From Candidatus Planktophila lacus (lineage in GTDB: Bacteria; Actinomycetota; Actinomycetes; Nanopelagicales; Nanopelagicaceae): DNA of 64,000 nucleotides. Where the stretch lies: contig NZ_CP016783.1 in NCBI RefSeq assembly GCF_002288385.1, forward strand, positions 434,001 through 498,000. Direction: 5' to 3'. This document shows positions 43,475 through 51,982 of this stretch, one piece after another (positions within the stretch are counted from its first letter, which is position 1; each line of letters starts with the position of its first letter). The notes beneath the pieces are model-generated. The model saw only the letters and a program-made list of their open reading frames with translations, was not told the origin of the DNA and searched no databases. The position numbers were made by a program, and so were the translations under genes.

Positions 43475-44125
43475 TTGAAGAAATTGCGCGGCCTGCTTAA
43501 AGCCTCACACTTTGGGCCGACGCTAATTGTCACGAGCATTTCTTGGTTCTTTGCCGCGCATTACTGGTGGGAAGGACCCGCCTATGTAATCGCTTTTGGT
43601 GTATTTACCGGTCAATTGGTTGTCGGCTGGAGCAATGATCTATATGACTATAAAGATGATTTGATGCATAACCGGCAGAACAAACCACTTGTATCTGAAC
43701 TTATCTCGCAAAGCTATTTAAAGCGCTGGTTAACTTTCATGGTGCCGTTCTCATTTGTGGCAAATTTGCTTGGCCCGCTTGGGTTTAAAGGCGGCTTGGT
43801 TTATATGTTTGGAATATCAATGGGAGTTGCCTACAACTTCTACTTTAAATTCAATGTCTTCTCATGGTTTCCATACGCGCTGGCTTTTGCGGCGCTACCT
43901 TCATGTATTGCGATATCAAAAGATGTAACTCCACCAGTATGGATGTGGCTTGGGGGAGCGTTGCTGGGATCTGCTGCACACTTTATAAATGTAATTAAAG
44001 ATATGGATCAGGATCGCGCAAGTGGCATTGGTGGTGCGCCACAGCGAATCGGTAAGCGCAACTCAATAGTGGTTGCAGGGCTGTTGATCGCCCTAGGGCT
44101 TTCAACGCTAGTTGTATTTAACTAA
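43475..44125 (+). CDS. UbiA-family prenyltransferase
   Basis: A 216-aa polytopic protein. The two Asp-rich sites are present: SNDLYDYKDD (first) and KDMDQDRASGIGGAPQRIG (second), with about seven hydrophobic segments. It transfers a prenyl chain to an unknown acceptor. It is shorter than UbiA/MenA (about 290 aa). The start is TTG with AAGGA upstream, inside the prpD end, so it is co-transcribed with prpBD without an obvious functional link. Confidence 0.85.
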   Translation: MKKLRGLLKASHFGPTLIVTSISWFFAAHYWWEGPAYVIAFGVFTGQLVVGWSNDLYDYKDDLMHNRQNKPLVSELISQSYLKRWLTFMVPFSFVANLLGPLGFKGGLVYMFGISMGVAYNFYFKFNVFSWFPYALAFAALPSCIAISKDVTPPVWMWLGGALLGSAAHFINVIKDMDQDRASGIGGAPQRIGKRNSIVVAGLLIALGLSTLVVFN

Positions 44126-44144
44126 TTTAAATTAAAGTAATTAA

Positions 44145-44819
44145 CTAGCGAACGCTGCGCATAACAGCGGTGACTTTGCCCAAGATCTCGCAATTATCGC
44201 CATTGATTGGCTCGAATGCGGGGTTGGCAGGAAGTAACCAGATGTGGCCGTTCTTGCGCTGGAAAGTCTTAACAGTTGCTTCGCCATCGATCATCGCGGC
44301 AACGATCTCGCCATTGTTGCAATCCTTCTGTTCGCGAATAACAACGTAATCACCATCGCAGATTGCGGCATCGATCATTGATTCACCGACAACTTGCAAC
44401 ATGTAGAGGTTGCCCTTGCCGACCAAAGTTTCAGGGAGTGCAAAAGTTGATTCAACGTTCTGTTCTGCGGTGATTGGGCCACCGGCTGCGATACGACCAA
44501 CGAGTGGAACCTGCTTGGTGGCTTCGACTTCGAGTTCGGATTTCTCGCCAGGCATTAATACTTCAAGTACTCCGCCGCGAGTTGGGTGGGCGGTGATAAA
44601 ACCCTTTTCCTGCAAGATCTCGAGCTGGTATTTGACGGAGGCAGGGGATGAAAGGCCGGCGGCCTTAGCGATCACACGCATTGACGGTGGGTAACCCTCG
44701 TCGTCCATGCTCGCCTTGATGACCTGGAGGATCTTGAGCTGGCGGGCGGTTAGCTTCTCCTCGTCGGAGGTGAAGTCTGGGAGCTCGGTTACTTTGCTGG
44801 ATGCGGGTTTCTTAGCCAT
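44145..44819 (-). CDS. lexA: LexA repressor
   Basis: A 224-aa SOS repressor. The N-terminal winged helix includes LTARQLKILQVI and YPPSMRVIAKAAGLSSPASVKY. The cleavage site is Ala112-Gly113 (IAAGGPI), and the protease dyad is Ser147 (VGESM) and Lys184 (ATVKTF). It represses DNA-damage genes, including itself and the divergent LysM protein, through two SOS boxes in the shared promoter region. Confidence 0.97.
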   Translation of the reverse strand: MAKKPASSKVTELPDFTSDEEKLTARQLKILQVIKASMDDEGYPPSMRVIAKAAGLSSPASVKYQLEILQEKGFITAHPTRGGVLEVLMPGEKSELEVEATKQVPLVGRIAAGGPITAEQNVESTFALPETLVGKGNLYMLQVVGESMIDAAICDGDYVVIREQKDCNNGEIVAAMIDGEATVKTFQRKNGHIWLLPANPAFEPINGDNCEILGKVTAVMRSVR

Positions 44820-44850
44820 GGGCTAATCGTCCCACGCCTAGGAAAAAAAA

Positions 44851-44866
44851 TCAAACATATGTTCGA
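44851..44866. promoter_or_regulatory. SOS box 1 (lexA-proximal)
   Basis: TCAAACATATGTTCGA matches TCGAAC-N4-GTTCGA with one mismatch. It lies 32 bases before the lexA start. Confidence 0.8.
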
Positions 44867-44911
44867 AAATAACTTGCCGATGTCGGTGGCATGGGGTTTA
44901 ATTGGCCTTGT

Positions 44912-44927
44912 TCGAACAACTGTTCGA
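44912..44927. promoter_or_regulatory. SOS box 2 (perfect)
   Basis: TCGAACAACTGTTCGA is a perfect LexA operator of the actinobacterial type, 36 bases before the LysM gene start. Confidence 0.9.
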
Positions 44928-44963
44928 ATACCTTCCCCAAGGTAGTACCAGCAGGAGAAAACC

Positions 44964-45341
44964 ATGAGCACAGTTTCTTTAAACGCAACAAGCGCGCAAA
45001 CCCTTATAAATCAAGGGTTTCAAGGCTATTCAACCAATCCGTCCGGCTTTCGTTTAAATCGCCGTGGTCGCCTAGCCCGTACGTTCGTGGTTCTCTCACT
45101 CGCTGTGGTCCTAGCCAGCGTCTTTGGCTTCCAGGCCGGGGCCGGCACAACCGACACCGTTGGCGCCCCAACATCTTTTATTGAGATCACCGCAGCCCCT
45201 GGGGATACCCTCTGGTCGCTGGCTACCCGTATGGCAGATGGCGGAGATGTTCGCGCGCTCGTAGATGAGATCGCTTCCGTTAACTCGCTGGCAACGGCTG
45301 AGCTCCAGGCAGGCCAGAAGGTACGCATCCCGCTCGATTAG
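44964..45341 (+). CDS. SOS-controlled LysM protein (YneA/ChiZ/DivS-like division inhibitor)
   Basis: A 125-aa protein: basic N terminus, one transmembrane helix (TFVVLSLAVVLASVFGFQAGA, about residues 46-66) and a C-terminal LysM domain (ITAAPGDTLWSLATRMA..VNSLATAELQAGQKVRIPL). Divergent placement from lexA matches Rv2719c/ChiZ of mycobacteria and YneA of bacilli, which halt division during DNA repair. AGGAG lies upstream. Division control is inferred from this synteny and the SOS boxes. Confidence 0.88.
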   Translation: MSTVSLNATSAQTLINQGFQGYSTNPSGFRLNRRGRLARTFVVLSLAVVLASVFGFQAGAGTTDTVGAPTSFIEITAAPGDTLWSLATRMADGGDVRALVDEIASVNSLATAELQAGQKVRIPLD

Positions 45342-45433
45342 TTTTGAATTAGTTTTAAGAGATAGCCCCGACACGCCCTAGCAATGGTTAATGCGTACTC
45401 ATCAGGAAAACTCTCAAGATTTGCTTTATAGTT

Positions 45434-45480
45434 CCCACTATATGTAGGGGTCGAAACGAAGAAAACTTCCATAAGTAGTG
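45434..45480 (+). promoter_or_regulatory. Candidate tandem NrdR boxes
   Basis: CCACTATATGTAGG (45435-45448) resembles the NrdR operator core CACwATATnTwG. A weaker second site (TCCATAAGTAGTGT, about 45468-45481) lies about three helical turns further, the usual arrangement. They stand before nrdR-nrdJ, so autoregulation is likely. Confidence 0.45.
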
Positions 45481-45558
45481 TTTTTAGGGTAGTTTCAGCG
45501 GTTCGCCAATACATCTAAATTTGGGAATATCTAGTATTTCGAAGGGAGACACGCCGAG

Positions 45559-46122
45559 ATGATTTGCCCGTTCTGCAGCCACGATGATTCTCGAGTTGTT
45601 GACTCTCGTCCGGTCGAAGATGGCACTCAGATCCGCCGTCGCCGTGAATGCCCACAATGTGGCGAGCGCTTCTCAACTCAGGAAGTCGCTCTTCTCAACA
45701 TTATTAAACGATCTGGTGCAACCGAGCCATTTGCTCGCGAAAAAGTTTTGGTTGGCGTACGTAAAGCCTGCCAAGGTCGCCCAGTCGGCGAAGATGATCT
45801 AGTCCTGTTGGCCCAGCGCGTTGAGGAAACCCTTCGCCGCACTGGCAAAGCAGAAATCGAAGCTCAAGAAGTGGGCTTGGCAATCCTTGCGCCACTTCGC
45901 GAACTCGATGAGGTGGCTTACCTGCGATATGCCTCGGTATACCGTAACTTTGCCTCCCTTGAAGATTTCGAAGGCGAGATCGCGTTACTGCGAGCGGTGC
46001 CTTCGAGCGCTATTTCCCACAGCGCAAACTCAGCAAGTGCAAATTCCTCAGTAAATGCAACAAAAGAACAAAGCGACGCCCCATCGTTAAAAACGAATCA
46101 AACAACAACGAGCAATCGTTAA
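45559..46122 (+). CDS. nrdR: Transcriptional regulator NrdR
   Basis: A 187-aa repressor of ribonucleotide reductase genes. An N-terminal zinc ribbon ([10 protein letters not shown]...CPQCGERF) binds DNA and an ATP-cone ([20 protein letters not shown]) senses dATP/ATP. The usual length is about 150-160; the last 35 residues are a Ser/Asn/Thr-rich extension. AAGGGAG lies upstream. It is followed by nrdJ after 22 bases. Confidence 0.96.
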   Translation: MICPFCSHDDSRVVDSRPVEDGTQIRRRRECPQCGERFSTQEVALLNIIKRSGATEPFAREKVLVGVRKACQGRPVGEDDLVLLAQRVEETLRRTGKAEIEAQEVGLAILAPLRELDEVAYLRYASVYRNFASLEDFEGEIALLRAVPSSAISHSANSASANSSVNATKEQSDAPSLKTNQTTTSNR

Positions 46123-46144
46123 AAGAGAAGACGGGAAAATAAAA

Positions 46145-48994
46145 ATGTCAGATACGGTCATCAACCGACCAATCAAGATCAAAGCTCATAACACCGTAAA
46201 GGGTAAGGGCTTAACGATCGAACGTATTTATACAAATGAGGGAATTCATCCATACGATGAAGTTAAGTGGGAGCGTCGCGATGTTGTCCAGGCTAACTGG
46301 AAGACAGGCGAGACAGTATTCGAACAACTCGGTGTTGAATTTCCAGATTTTTGGTCAGTAAACGCATCAACAATCGTTACTACCAAATACTTCCGCGGGG
46401 CAGTGGGAGCAGAAAATCGCGAGTGGTCTCTAAAGCAGGTCATCGATCGCGTAGTTCTTACATATACAAAGGCCGGAAAAGAATTCGGTTACTTTGCAAC
46501 AGATAAAGATGCAGAGATCTTCGAGCACGAGCTAACACATATGCTCTTGCACCAGATCTTCTCCTTTAACTCACCAGTTTGGTTTAACGTCGGAACAGCA
46601 GCACCTCAGCAAGTAAGCGCATGCTTCATTTTGTCGGTTGATGACACGATGGATAGCATCCTTAACTGGTACCGCGAAGAAGGAATGATCTTCAAAGGTG
46701 GATCAGGTGCAGGACTTAACTTGTCACGTATCCGTTCATCAAAGGAACTTCTAAAGTCCGGTGGAACAGCCTCTGGCCCAGTTTCATTTATGCGTGGTGC
46801 AGATGCATCTGCAGGAACAATCAAATCTGGTGGCGCAACCCGTCGCGCAGCCAAGATGGTTGTTCTAGATGTTGATCACCCAGATATCGAAGAATTCATC
46901 GAAACCAAGGTCAATGAAGAAGACAAGATTCGTGCACTACGCGATGCTGGCTTTGATATGGATTTGGGAGGCAAAGACATAATCTCTGTGCAATATCAGA
47001 ACGCGAATAACTCAGTCCGCCTTTCAGATAAGTTCATGCAAGCGGTTGAAAACGGAGAGCAGTTTGGTTTAACAGCTCGCTCAACTGGCGAAGTTATCGA
47101 CACAGTTGATGCGCGCGAACTCTTCACAAAGATTGCACAAGCTGCATGGGCATGTGCTGATCCTGGAGTTCAATTTGATGACACCATCAATGATTGGCAC
47201 ACAACTCCAGAGTCAGGTCGCATCAACGCGTCAAACCCTTGCTCTGAGTACATGTCACTAGATAACTCATCATGTAACTTGGCTTCACTTAACTTGATGA
47301 AGTTCCTAAAGGATGATGGATCATTTGATGCCAAGACATTTGGACGCGCATCTGACTTGATCATCACTGCAATGGATATCTCAATCTGTTTCGCAGATTT
47401 CCCAACTGAAGCGATCGGCGACACAACTCGCGCCTTCCGTCAGCTCGGAATCGGATACGCAAACCTTGGCGCACTTCTTATGGCTTCAGGTCTTGCCTAC
47501 GATTCAGAGGGTGGACGCGCTCTTGCTGGTGCAATCACTTCACTTCTAACCGGAACAACATATAAGCGCTCAGCAGAACTTGCTGGCATTGTTGGTCCAT
47601 ATGCAGGCTTTGCACAAAATGCTAAGCCTCATGCCCGCGTAATGCGCAAGCATGCAGCAGCATCATCTGCAGCTAAGCAGCTTTCAACTCTAGATATCGA
47701 TGTCTGGACTGAAGCAAATAAGGCATGGGATGCATGTCTATCAACTGGCGACAAGAACGGCTGGCGTAACGCACAGATCTCTGTGCTTGCACCAACCGGA
47801 ACAATCGGCTTGATGATGGATTGCGATACAACTGGTATCGAACCTGACTTCTCATTGGTTAAGTTCAAGAAGCTCGTCGGTGGCGGCTCAATGCAGATCG
47901 TTAACCAGACAGTTCCAGCTGCGCTACGTAAGCTCGGTTACAACGAAGAGACAATCGAAGCGATTGTTGAATTCATTGCAGCCAATGGCCACGTAATCGA
48001 TGCTCCAGGGCTAAAGACAGAGCACTACGAAGTATTTGACTGTGCACTAGGTGCGCGTTCAATTGCTCCAATGGGCCACGTACGCATGATGGCTGCTTGC
48101 CAGCCGTTCCTATCAGGTGCGATTTCAAAGACAGTTAACCTCCCAGAGGATGCAACTGTTGAAGAAGTTGAAGAAGTTCACCTTGAAGCATGGCGCATGG
48201 GTATTAAGGCGCTCGCTGTCTACCGCGATAACTGCAAGGTTGGTCAGCCACTTTCTGATGGAAAGGCTAAGAAGAAGGATGCTCCTGTAGAAGCTGCAGC
48301 AGCGCCAGTTCGTAAGCGTCTTCCAAAGTCACGTCCATCAACTACAACATCATTCTCTGTTGGCGGCGCTGAGGGTTACATGACCTCAGGTGCATACGCT
48401 GACGGTGCACTTGGTGAAGTATTCCTAAAGCTCGGCAAGCAGGGTTCAACTCTTGCCGGAGTAATGGATGCATTCTCAATCGCAGTTTCAATCGGACTCC
48501 AGTACGGCGTTCCACTAGAAACATTCGTTGAGAAGTTCACAAACTTGCGCTTCGAGCCAGCAGGTATGACAGATGATTCAGATATCCGCATGGCGCAATC
48601 CATGATGGATTACATCTTCCGTCGTCTTGCACTTGATTACTTACCATTCGATCAACGTTCAGCGATGGGGTTGTTTACATCCTCAGAGCGTGCACGTGCG
48701 CTAGAAACAGGCGAGTACACACAAGATGCAGCACCTGCGAGTGCTGATACCCCAAAAGCAGTAGCTGCTCCTGTGGCGGCTCCTGCGGCTGTACTAATAA
48801 CAACTCCTAAGCCAGTTGAGGTAAAGATCGAAGCAGCACCACTTGATCGTGCAATCGGTTCATCATCTGATCTCCTTGAATCAATGGGAATCAAATCAGA
48901 TGCACCGCTCTGTATGACATGTGGAGTCAAGATGCGTATGTCAGGTGCATGTTTCGTATGCGAAGGCTGCGGAAATACATCTGGTTGTTCATAA
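46145..48994 (+). CDS. nrdJ: Adenosylcobalamin-dependent (class II) ribonucleotide reductase
   Basis: A 949-aa enzyme. Seen: SACFILSVDDTMDSI, GGSGAGLNLSRIR, NPCSEYMSLDNSSCNLASLN (active-site region), APTGTIGLMMDCDTTGIEPD, and a C-terminal Cys-rich segment CMTCGVKMRMSGACFVCEGC that shuttles electrons. It makes all dNTPs and needs B12, so the cell must import or rebuild cobalamin. A strong terminator follows. Confidence 0.96.
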   Translation: MSDTVINRPIKIKAHNTVKGKGLTIERIYTNEGIHPYDEVKWERRDVVQANWKTGETVFEQLGVEFPDFWSVNASTIVTTKYFRGAVGAENREWSLKQVIDRVVLTYTKAGKEFGYFATDKDAEIFEHELTHMLLHQIFSFNSPVWFNVGTAAPQQVSACFILSVDDTMDSILNWYREEGMIFKGGSGAGLNLSRIRSSKELLKSGGTASGPVSFMRGADASAGTIKSGGATRRAAKMVVLDVDHPDIEEFIETKVNEEDKIRALRDAGFDMDLGGKDIISVQYQNANNSVRLSDKFMQAVENGEQFGLTARSTGEVIDTVDARELFTKIAQAAWACADPGVQFDDTINDWHTTPESGRINASNPCSEYMSLDNSSCNLASLNLMKFLKDDGSFDAKTFGRASDLIITAMDISICFADFPTEAIGDTTRAFRQLGIGYANLGALLMASGLAYDSEGGRALAGAITSLLTGTTYKRSAELAGIVGPYAGFAQNAKPHARVMRKHAAASSAAKQLSTLDIDVWTEANKAWDACLSTGDKNGWRNAQISVLAPTGTIGLMMDCDTTGIEPDFSLVKFKKLVGGGSMQIVNQTVPAALRKLGYNEETIEAIVEFIAANGHVIDAPGLKTEHYEVFDCALGARSIAPMGHVRMMAACQPFLSGAISKTVNLPEDATVEEVEEVHLEAWRMGIKALAVYRDNCKVGQPLSDGKAKKKDAPVEAAAAPVRKRLPKSRPSTTTSFSVGGAEGYMTSGAYADGALGEVFLKLGKQGSTLAGVMDAFSIAVSIGLQYGVPLETFVEKFTNLRFEPAGMTDDSDIRMAQSMMDYIFRRLALDYLPFDQRSAMGLFTSSERARALETGEYTQDAAPASADTPKAVAAPVAAPAAVLITTPKPVEVKIEAAPLDRAIGSSSDLLESMGIKSDAPLCMTCGVKMRMSGACFVCEGCGNTSGCS

Positions 48995-49013
48995 GACTTT
49001 AAACCACCCCGTT

Positions 49014-49050
49014 AAAAAGCCCCGCTGATTAATTTCAGCGGGGCTTTTTT
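49014..49050 (+). terminator. Terminator of nrdR-nrdJ
   Basis: A perfect 15-bp stem (AAAAAGCCCCGCTGA and complement) with loop TTAATT, followed by Ts, 19 bases after the nrdJ stop. Confidence 0.95.
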
Positions 49051-49137
49051 TATTAAACAGTTCAATTCGCTAGATTTCTTCAAATGCAAGGGCTTGGCAA
49101 AGATAAGATATGTACTTCGCAAGTTAAGGAGAAGTAA

Positions 49138-50262
49138 TTGCCACAAGCCCTGCCCCGCAAGTTGGTGCATCGCTTGGTGACCTTAAATGCGATGAGCTCG
49201 TTTCTAATGGGTTCTCTCGGATTTTCAATTCAACTAATTAAACGCGACTTTGAGTTAACCCGCGTAGTAGCCAGTTGGCACAACATCGGCTGGGCGGCAG
49301 CCTTGGTATTTATCTCATTTATATTGCTCGGTCATGGCCATCGCCGGCCTGCCCACCAAACTATTCGCTTTGGTTGGGCGCTATTAATTCTTGGTTCACT
49401 TGTCTATTGCCTTAGCCCAAATATTTATTTCTCAGTACCTGCCGTGATCCTTACTGCAACTGGTTCGGTTATCGCAGGCAACACAACGACGGCAATCTTG
49501 GGCGCGCATTCAAAGACGGCGCTGAAGAATATGTTCCGATCAACCGGAGTCGGTTTGTTTGCGGCATCCGTTTCTCCAACGGTAATTGGCATTACGACGC
49601 AGGCAGATATTCCTTGGCGCGCAACAGTTGCAACAACTGCTGTGCTTATTGGGCTAGTTGCCTTAAAGATCGTTCCTGAATTAGAAGCTCGTCCAGAGCC
49701 AGACCATGCCGATAGCAAGATCATCTGGAATAACACGATGATCGCAATTCTTCTCTTTGCTTTTATGACGATAACAATGGAAGTTTCACTATCGGCTTGG
49801 GCGCTAGATCTTTTAACTGAGCGTGGATCAGAGGTTAAATCTGCGGTTCTATTTGCAACCATCGCACCTTATTTCGTGGCGCTAACTCGCATCTATCTTT
49901 CAACTAAGAATGAACATAACCTGTATCGCATCTGGCGATTCTCATTTGTGGCGATCGGATCAGGTGTATTGCTCGTTATCTTTGCATCATCACCAACGCT
50001 TACCTTGGCAGGTTTGATTATTGCCGCTGCAGGTATTGGGCCATGTGCATCTATTGCTATCGCAAACGCATCTTCGACCGCGCAGGGTTCAGATCGCGGT
50101 ATCGCCGCCTTTGTGATTGGTATGGGCATTTCAAATGGCACATCACCATGGATCATGGGATTTGTCAGCGAGAACTTTGGATTTGCCGCAGCCTACGGAG
50201 TCATCTTGCTTGCACTAATTGCTGCAACTTATTTCTTTGCAACTATAAATAAGAAAAATTAA
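49138..50262 (+). CDS. MFS transporter
   Basis: A 374-aa polytopic membrane protein with about twelve helices of the major facilitator type, e.g. RWRATVATTAVLIGLVALKI-like repeats and GIGPCASIAIANASS in the second half. Substrate unknown; its neighbours suggest a sugar acid, which is a guess. The start is TTG with AAGGAG six bases upstream. The stop overlaps the convergent SDR stop in a TTAA. Confidence 0.82.
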   Translation: MPQALPRKLVHRLVTLNAMSSFLMGSLGFSIQLIKRDFELTRVVASWHNIGWAAALVFISFILLGHGHRRPAHQTIRFGWALLILGSLVYCLSPNIYFSVPAVILTATGSVIAGNTTTAILGAHSKTALKNMFRSTGVGLFAASVSPTVIGITTQADIPWRATVATTAVLIGLVALKIVPELEARPEPDHADSKIIWNNTMIAILLFAFMTITMEVSLSAWALDLLTERGSEVKSAVLFATIAPYFVALTRIYLSTKNEHNLYRIWRFSFVAIGSGVLLVIFASSPTLTLAGLIIAAAGIGPCASIAIANASSTAQGSDRGIAAFVIGMGISNGTSPWIMGFVSENFGFAAAYGVILLALIAATYFFATINKKN

Positions 50263-51020
50263 CGAGGAAGGCGAAGCCCCTGCATTCCGCCATCTACGCC
50301 AAGTGCGGTGCCCGTTGTAGATGCTTGTGCAGGATTTGCCAGAAAGATAATCGCGCTAGCAACTTCTACAGGTGAAACAAGACGCCCGATTGGTTGGCGC
50401 GCTTGCAAGGCGGCATATTCCTGATCAGGGTTATCTGCCTTAGAAAGTAAGTTTTTAATCCAAGGGGTATCTGATGTTCCAGGGTTAACGCAGTTAACGC
50501 GAACACCGTGAGCAATTCCATCGGTTGCCATAGCAAGAGTAAGTGCGTAGATCGCACCTTTGCTTGCACCGTAAACCGCGCGATTTGGAACGCCAGCTGT
50601 TGCAACTAGCGAACAAGTGTTAACGATTGCGGCATGTGAACTGGCCTTTAGGTATGGCATCGCTGCAGCGCTCATGCGCCCTGTGCCAAAAACATTTACA
50701 TTGAAAACTCGTAGCCATTCTTCTTCGGTGGCTTGCTCGACGGTGCCGATAGCGCCGATGCCAGCGTTGTTGATCAGAATATCTAGCGTCTTGCTCTGGC
50801 TGGCGAATTCAACAAATGCTTTCTTAACGCTATCGGGGTTGGCGATATCGCATTCAATAAATGTTGCTAGCTGACCCATATCACCAGAGCGAAGATCAAA
50901 GCCGAATACCTTCGCACCTTGCTCAGTTAACTTACGGGCAACTTCTAAACCGATACCAGAGCCTGCGCCTGTAACAATGGCGGTTAAGCCTGCGAAATCT
51001 TTACTTATTGATTGGCTCAT
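50259..51020 (-). CDS. SDR dehydrogenase, 2-keto-3-deoxy-L-fuconate dehydrogenase-like
   Basis: A 253-aa short-chain dehydrogenase: VTGAGSGIG (cofactor), NNAGIG, NTCSLVA and catalytic VYGASKGA, with VNCVNPGTSDTPW and VDGGMQG at the end. The pairing with an FAH-family hydrolase directly upstream is that of non-phosphorylative L-fucose/deoxy-sugar-acid pathways. The start abuts the FAH stop (one-base overlap, 51020). Confidence 0.85.
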   Translation of the reverse strand: MSQSISKDFAGLTAIVTGAGSGIGLEVARKLTEQGAKVFGFDLRSGDMGQLATFIECDIANPDSVKKAFVEFASQSKTLDILINNAGIGAIGTVEQATEEEWLRVFNVNVFGTGRMSAAAMPYLKASSHAAIVNTCSLVATAGVPNRAVYGASKGAIYALTLAMATDGIAHGVRVNCVNPGTSDTPWIKNLLSKADNPDQEYAALQARQPIGRLVSPVEVASAIIFLANPAQASTTGTALGVDGGMQGLRLPR

Positions 51021-51877
51021 TACTTGACCTCTGCTTTATAGGCTTTAACGTGGTTGGTAATTTCGCCGATACCTTCGATACCGGTCTTAAGAACGTCGCC
51101 AGCCTTTAGATAAATAGGTGGCTTAAAGCCCATGCCTACGCCGAAAGGCGTTCCGGTATTGATGATGTCACCTGGGCAGAGCTCCATAAATTGGCTGATG
51201 TACCAAACAATGTGGTTGATTCCGTATAACAAATCATCGGTATTGGAATCTTGCTTCATCTCGCCATTTACTGAACACCATAAGCGCAGGTTATGAGCGT
51301 TAATTGAATCTGCTGAAACGATAACTGGACCAACTGGATTAAAGGTTGGGAATGATTTGCCCTTAACCCATTGCCCGGCGCGCTCCATCTGCCAGTGGCG
51401 CTCTGAAACATCCTGCGAGATTGAGTAACCCAAGATGTGCTCGGCTGAATCTTCAGGAGAATTTAGATAAAGCGCGGACTTGCCAATAACAATGGCGAGT
51501 TCAACTTCGTAATCTGTGGCTGCGCTATTTGGTGGAATAACAACATCATCATTTGGACCGGTGATTGAATCTGGTGCTTTCATAAAGATAACTGGCTCAG
51601 GTGGAGTATCGAACCCCGCCTCTTTGATATGCGCTAAATAATTAAGACCTACGCAAATAATCTTGGTTGGCTTATTGATAACTGCGCCGTAGCGAAGACC
51701 GGCAAGTGGAGTGCGGGGAAGTGAATTCAGATCAGCGTTGGCAACGCGTAGATAACCACCGGCTTCTAAATTTTCGCGATCCCAGTCGCTGACAAGTGAG
51801 TCAACATAGATTGCGTTATCACCATCGATAACTGCTGGGCGTTCTGATCCGCGTTCACCAATTCGTGCGATTTTCAT
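51020..51877 (-). CDS. FAH-family hydrolase (2,4-diketo-3-deoxy-L-fuconate hydrolase-like)
   Basis: A 285-aa fumarylacetoacetase-fold enzyme. Seen: KIICVGLNYLAHIKEAG, PVIFMKAPDSITGP, DYEVELAIVIGK (metal Glu/Asp), GYSISQDVSER and NTGTPFGVGMG. It hydrolyses C-C bonds in diketo acids such as 2,4-diketo-3-deoxy-L-fuconate to pyruvate and lactate. GGAGG precedes the ATG. The exact sugar acid is inferred from the pair. Confidence 0.87.
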   Translation of the reverse strand: MKIARIGERGSERPAVIDGDNAIYVDSLVSDWDRENLEAGGYLRVANADLNSLPRTPLAGLRYGAVINKPTKIICVGLNYLAHIKEAGFDTPPEPVIFMKAPDSITGPNDDVVIPPNSAATDYEVELAIVIGKSALYLNSPEDSAEHILGYSISQDVSERHWQMERAGQWVKGKSFPTFNPVGPVIVSADSINAHNLRLWCSVNGEMKQDSNTDDLLYGINHIVWYISQFMELCPGDIINTGTPFGVGMGFKPPIYLKAGDVLKTGIEGIGEITNHVKAYKAEVK

Positions 51878-51982
51878 TGTTCCTCCAGGTCTTACACAAC
51901 CTTATATGAGCAAGTAAGGCTTGGTCACGGGCGGTGTCACTGATTTTCGCTACTGTGGCCCCATGGGGATTGAACTACAAAT

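Noticed and set aside
51878-51982. SOS box before dinG
   Set aside because: No TCGAAC-N4-GTTCGA-like palindrome is present in this gap.
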